Shown here piece by piece: positions 54,335-57,867 of a stretch of 57,867 nt of DNA. The DNA lies in assembly GCA_021464525.1 (NCBI GenBank), contig JADRCO010000074.1, positions 1 to 57,867 of the forward strand, given 5' to 3'. The notes under the pieces were generated by a model. That model had not been told where the DNA came from. It made no database searches and worked only from the letters and a program-made list of their open reading frames with translations. The position numbers and the translations under genes are program-made. Each line of letters starts with the position of its first letter. Position 1 is the stretch's first letter. This DNA comes from Rhizophagus sp. LPA8_4_AMF. Lineage: Eukaryota; Glomeromycota; Glomeromycetes; Glomerales; Glomeraceae.

Positions 54335-54502
54335 GTAACATATGAACAGACAGTAAAAAAAATCCTTTTAACAATAAATAGGGATAAAGAAGAATGTCAA
54401 ACTCAAACAATGATGCTGATCAACTCTTGGAACATCAGAAATTGTCCGTTTCCAATGATTCAATACACATTATTTTTATTCTCAATTTCTCACCACAATT
54501 AA
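54335..54502 (+). pseudogene. exon-like segment, possible alternative last exon
   Basis: A good acceptor (gattgtttctttag) precedes a 55-codon frame beginning VTYEQTVKKILLTINRDKEE and containing CQTQTMMLINSWNIRNCPFP, stopping at TAA 54,500-54,502. It is in phase 0, the same as the donor after MNIQFGM of the HEPN-motif gene (52,669) and of its duplicated copy (after 53,558). It may therefore be the original or alternative 3' exon of that gene. Transcript data would be needed to decide. Confidence 0.4.
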
Positions 54503-54731
54503 ATATGCGAATCTGAAATTTGTCACATTTATGTAATAAGCAAAATAAGCAATCATTAATATGGTGCGTAACATCTATTAGTCTGAAATTTTAATTGACG
54601 ACCTTCACGTGATTTATCACGCGCGACGAATATTATTGGTCGTAAAAATGAAACAAAATTTTAACTTATGAGGCGATTTGAACGCGAAAAGACACGAAAA
54701 TTAATTCTCAATTTTATTTAATTCTTCCAAA
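54503..54731. other. upstream region of the small peptide gene
   Basis: Contains a gatttatcacgcgcgacg patch near 54,610; nothing else recognised. Confidence 0.4.
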
Positions 54732-55064
54732 ATGGCTAGAAAATTTCTTTCTTTCTTTTTTTTGCTTTTATTCTCCTTTCTTTTGTTCTTTATTAACTTA
54801 TTCATTCTTTTTTTAAGCGCAGCTGTTTTTAGTTTCATTTTGGCAAAAATTCAAGGTGAGGTTTACTTTCTCTTTTCTTTTTTTTATTTTCTTTTCATTC
54901 TTTCCTTTATTTTTTATTAACCTTTTTGTTTTTTTTTAGACACATACCATCTCAATGAAAATTCAAGTAAGTTTCTTTCATCTCTTTCTCTTGCTATTTT
55001 ATTCTTCTTAAAAATGAAATTAATTGGTTTTCTTTTTCTTTTTTCTATAGGTAGGGTGTTCTAG
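54732..55064 (+). CDS. possible tiny secreted or membrane peptide (54 aa)
   Basis: An ATG in good context (ccaaaatgg) starts a three-exon model: 54732-54855, 54940-54966 (27 nt) and 55051-55064 (14 nt). Both introns are 84 nt, with standard GTGAG/GTAAG donors and pyrimidine-rich TTTAG/ATAG acceptors, and all phases agree. The product begins MARKFLSFFFLLLFSFLLFF, one long hydrophobic segment, followed by a short hydrophilic tail DTYHLNENSSRVF. It could be a signal-anchored micropeptide or a secreted peptide with a very short mature part. The surroundings are T/C-rich, which weakens the evidence because hydrophobic codons arise easily there. Confidence 0.4.
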
Positions 55065-55764
55065 CTTTTCTTTCATTTTTCCCTTTATTTTTCCTACTTT
55101 CCCTTCATCCCTTTCGTTATTTATTCACCTTTCATTTTTTTTCTTTTATCTCTTTCGGTTCTTTTCTTATGTCTCTTTTATTGATTTTTGGTTCTTTTCT
55201 TTCATTTTTTTCATTTTTCTTCATTATTTCTTTCATTAATCTTCAATTCTTTTCATTATTTCTTTTGCTAATTTTGGTTCTTTCTGTTGTTTCTTTTATT
55301 TCCTTAATCTTTTTTATTGTCTTTTCTTACTATTTATTTCCATTCTTTCTTATATATTGCAGTGCCATTATAGCATTATGGTAGTAATATTACAGTTAAA
55401 ATTATGCAATAACTATAATATATATAACTTATTTTTTATTGATCAAATAAAATCATAAAATCATAAAATTAGCCAATAAAAAATTTTTATAAATCATGTG
55501 ATTGTAGTGTTGAGCACCAGTGGTGTGATTTAGTAACGTCAATTATTATTTTGTAAACATTATTTTTTGTAATTTTTTTTTACTTTTTATTTTATTATTC
55601 ATATGAAGACGATAATTTTTTACTTAAGATGATTGAAATATAAGATTATATCACGTGATTTGTACAAAGTACGGAATTTATATTACTTGTACACATTATA
55701 CTATATAAGAGAAGTAATATAAAGTGAATAAAGTTCATCTTATGTTCTGTACCTTATATATTTA
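55065..55764. other. T/C-rich then AT-rich spacer
   Basis: The first 300 bp are a pyrimidine-rich stretch (tttcttt, ctttcatttt) in which the 71-codon frame at 55,169 is a compositional artefact. The rest is AT-rich without recognisable features. Confidence 0.5.
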
Positions 55765-56229
55765 GATGATCTTAAAAGTAATAGTTTGATAATTGATGGA
55801 ATAAGTTGGAATTTTGAACTTTACTTTAGTTCTGATTGGAAATTTTTAGCAATCTGTTTAGGATTTAATGCATCAAATTCATATTATTTTTGTCCTTGGT
55901 GTCAAATATCAAAGCATAGTTAAAATAAAACTGATTGGAAAATTGACAAAAAAATGGAAAAAATTAAAGAATCACTTTCTAATTATCCAAGTCATATCAA
56001 AAAACCACTTTTTTATATGATTCCACTAGATCAATGGATTCTGGATGAATTGCATATAATGCTTAGAATATAGGATCAGCTTTGAAGTTTGATTCTTGCA
56101 GAATTAAAGGAATCTGGTCAATTTGATGATATTTGTCATTATCAGTCATTGGAAATGTCACATGCAGATCATTTTTATATTAAAATTATTTTGTGTAATA
56201 TTAATTACATTATTTCATTCAATAGTTAA
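55765..56229 (+). pseudogene. decayed transposon-like protein fragment
   Basis: One frame runs from 55,765 for about 130 codons with only three stops (TAA, TAG, TGA). It reads SDWKFLAICLGFNASNSYYF, CPWCQISKHS, then WKIDKKMEKIKESLSNYP, PLFYMIPLDQWILDELHIML and SLILAELKESGQFDD. The CPWC motif and the LDxWxxDELHIMLR block look like a transposon- or repeat-encoded protein; repeat-encoded proteins of this style are, to my recollection, common in arbuscular mycorrhizal genomes, but I cannot name the family. The stops show it is dead. Confidence 0.6.
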
Positions 56230-56640
56230 ACTGTTAAAATTTGATATACTACACTTATACAAATTAAGAAATTGATAGATTATCATATATTCTATTAATT
56301 TCTATCCTATCTTTAATAATAATTTTTTTTTATAATTTACAAAAAACTCTTCTTAAAAACACATTTTTTCACTTTTTTTGAGATTGAAGTTGAAGTATAT
56401 AAAATTATGCAGTTTTAAAAGTGGTAATATATGCAATTTTACAAGTAGAAAATGCTTTTCTAAGCTTATAATAGTGGTTATTCAGATAGTTTTTACATTT
56501 AATATAAAAAACTAAGAAAATTAGATTATTTCTTAATATTTTTAAGCTTTTGGAGCGTAGTTTCATCACTTTAGTTAAAGTTAACTATCTTTTATCACTT
56601 AAATAATATTGTTCAATGAGGTAAAAGCTATCTAGAGGTC
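56230..56640. other. AT-rich spacer, nothing recognised
   Basis: No supported gene or repeat. Confidence 0.5.
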
Positions 56641-56905
56641 AATTTATGTAAGGTTTTCTAGAACTCTGATCGGTTTTGGTAATTACTAAACTGTACTGAT
56701 CAATTTCGGTATCAGAACAGTTTCAGTTTTCTGATTTACCGAACTGAAACTTTTGGTAAGTTTACTGATCAGTTTCAGTAATTGTGATTTTGGTATCAGT
56801 TTTGCAATTTACTGAACTGATTTACCGATCACTTTCAGTAAATTATGCCAATCATTTTGGTAAATTACTGATCAATTTTAGTAAATATACTGATAATTGC
56901 AATTT
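56641..56905. repeat. degenerate ctgatcagtttcagtaa repeat
   Basis: Around ten diverged units of the form actgatcartttcagtaa, interspersed with ggtatcag and ttactgaac, run in tandem. The unit contains the palindrome tgatca. Confidence 0.75.
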
Positions 56906-56924
56906 ACTGAACTCGGTTAACTAT

Positions 56925-57800
56925 TAAAAAAAATATTGCAAAACATTTTTTAATAAGTAAATTAATAAATAAAAAAACGTTTCACAATATTCTTTTATTA
57001 AAACAGTTAAAAAATGTTGCAAAATATTTTTTAACATAATATATAATAAATAAAAAAATGTTTTGCAACATTTTTTTATTAAAAGTGTTAAAAAATGTTG
57101 CAAACCATTTTTTAACATGATATATAATAAATAAAAAAATGTTACACAACATTTTTTATTAAAACAGTTAAAAAATGTTGCAAAATGTTTTTTAACATAA
57201 TTATAATAAATAAAAAATATTTTGCAACGTTTTTTATTAAAACAGTTAAAAAATGTTGTGAAACATTAATATAATAAATAAAAAAATGTTTCGCAATATT
57301 TTTTAATTATTTTAATAGAAAACATTGCAAAATCATTTTTTATTAATAATTTAATAAAAAAAACATTTTTCACAAACATTTTCAAATATTTTAACAAAAA
57401 TGTTGCGAAACATTTTTCTATTAATAATTTAATAAAAAAAATGTTTTTCGCAAATATTTTAATTGTTATAACAAAAAACTTTGCAAAAACATTTTTTATT
57501 AAGTAATTTAATAAAAAAAATGTTTTGCAACATTTTTTAATTATTTTAATAGTAAAATGTTGCAAAAATGTTTTTTATTAATAATTTAATATAAAAAAAT
57601 GTTTTCATAAAGTTTTTTATTAAAATAATTAAAAATGTTTGCGAAAAACGTTTTTTTATTAAATTATTAATAGAAAAACGTTGCGAAATATTTTTTAACA
57701 TGATTATAATAAATAAAAAAATGTTTCACAACATTTTTTATTAAAATAATTAAAAAATATTACGAAACATTTTTTAACATGTAATATAATAAATAAAAAA
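56925..57800. repeat. satellite-like array of palindromic units, about 80 bp
   Basis: The block gttaaaaaatgttg recurs at about 57,006, 57,087, 57,167 and 57,245 (78-81 bp apart). Each unit carries aaaatgttgcaaaa and its complement ttttgcaacatttt separated by an ataataaataa spacer, so every unit can fold on itself. Units become more diverged after about 57,300, where a cgcaaatattttaattg variant appears. The open minus-strand frames across it are compositional. Confidence 0.85.
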
Positions 57801-57829
57801 ACATTCCCTATAAAAAGTATATATACGGT

Positions 57830-57867
57830 TAGTATACTGTATTTTCGTATTTTGCGAACAGTATATT
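57830..57867. repeat. inverted repeat at the window edge (tatactgt ... acagtata)
   Basis: An 8-bp arm tatactgt pairs with acagtata around attttcgtattttgcga. The inner part resembles the cgtattttgcgg end of the element at 10,944, so a related element may begin here and run out of the window. Confidence 0.35.

Noticed and set aside
55169-55384. 71-codon Phe/Leu/Ser-rich frame
   Set aside because: Compositional artefact of a T/C-rich stretch.
56924-57565. minus-strand frames of 64 and 99 codons
   Set aside because: Translate a palindromic AT-rich tandem array; the repeated peptide is a by-product.

Overview
This is an intron-rich eukaryotic nuclear window, extremely AT-rich, with short introns (about 55-100 nt, mostly GTAAGT...TAG). 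The recognisable proteins (REC8 kleisin, MRP-type ABC transporter, MMS19, GPI-transamidase subunit GAA1, pepsin-like protease, TMEM41/VTT protein) fit a fungus. The base composition, fragmented gene remnants, abundant small inverted-repeat elements and small secreted proteins make an early-diverging fungus such as an arbuscular mycorrhizal (Glomeromycotina, Rhizophagus-like) species the best guess. That assignment is inference; no rRNA or other marker is present.

Layout. 1-13.8 kb is a gene desert holding short tandem repeats, one speculative two-exon gene, and a 5-kb irregular array of a degenerate repeat carrying several miniature inverted-repeat elements. 15.0-18.0 kb (minus) is REC8, rebuilt here as 17 phase-consistent exons (608 aa). 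18.7-18.9 kb (minus) is a decayed gene remnant. 19.0-20.2 kb (plus) is a TMEM41-like membrane protein, followed by a clear Harbinger-like miniature element. 21.7-28.2 kb (plus) is a full-length MRP-type ABC transporter in 27 exons. 28.4-33.5 kb (minus) is MMS19, separated by 314 bp from the divergently transcribed GAA1 (33.8-36.7 kb, plus). 37.5-38.8 kb (plus) is a protein with a catalytically degenerate RNase III-like domain. 39.3-40.5 kb (minus) is a secreted aspartic protease. 42.6-43.0 kb (plus) is a small secreted acidic protein.

From 43 kb to the end the window is again repeat-rich: a GA-rich tract, a very AT-rich 3.6-kb stretch, a 39-bp coding-compatible tandem repeat, a 309-bp tandem duplication directly upstream of an unrecognised gene at 51.4-52.8 kb whose protein carries an RNxxxH motif of HEPN type, a duplicated copy of that gene's 3' end, loose exon-like segments, a tiny putative secreted peptide, a decayed transposon-like ORF, and terminal palindromic satellite-like arrays.

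The conserved genes are independent housekeeping functions (meiotic cohesin, lipid/autophagy membrane biology, transport, Fe-S delivery, GPI anchoring) with no sign of a pathway cluster. The most unusual material is the HEPN-motif gene with its rearranged surroundings and the inactive-looking RNase III-like protein.
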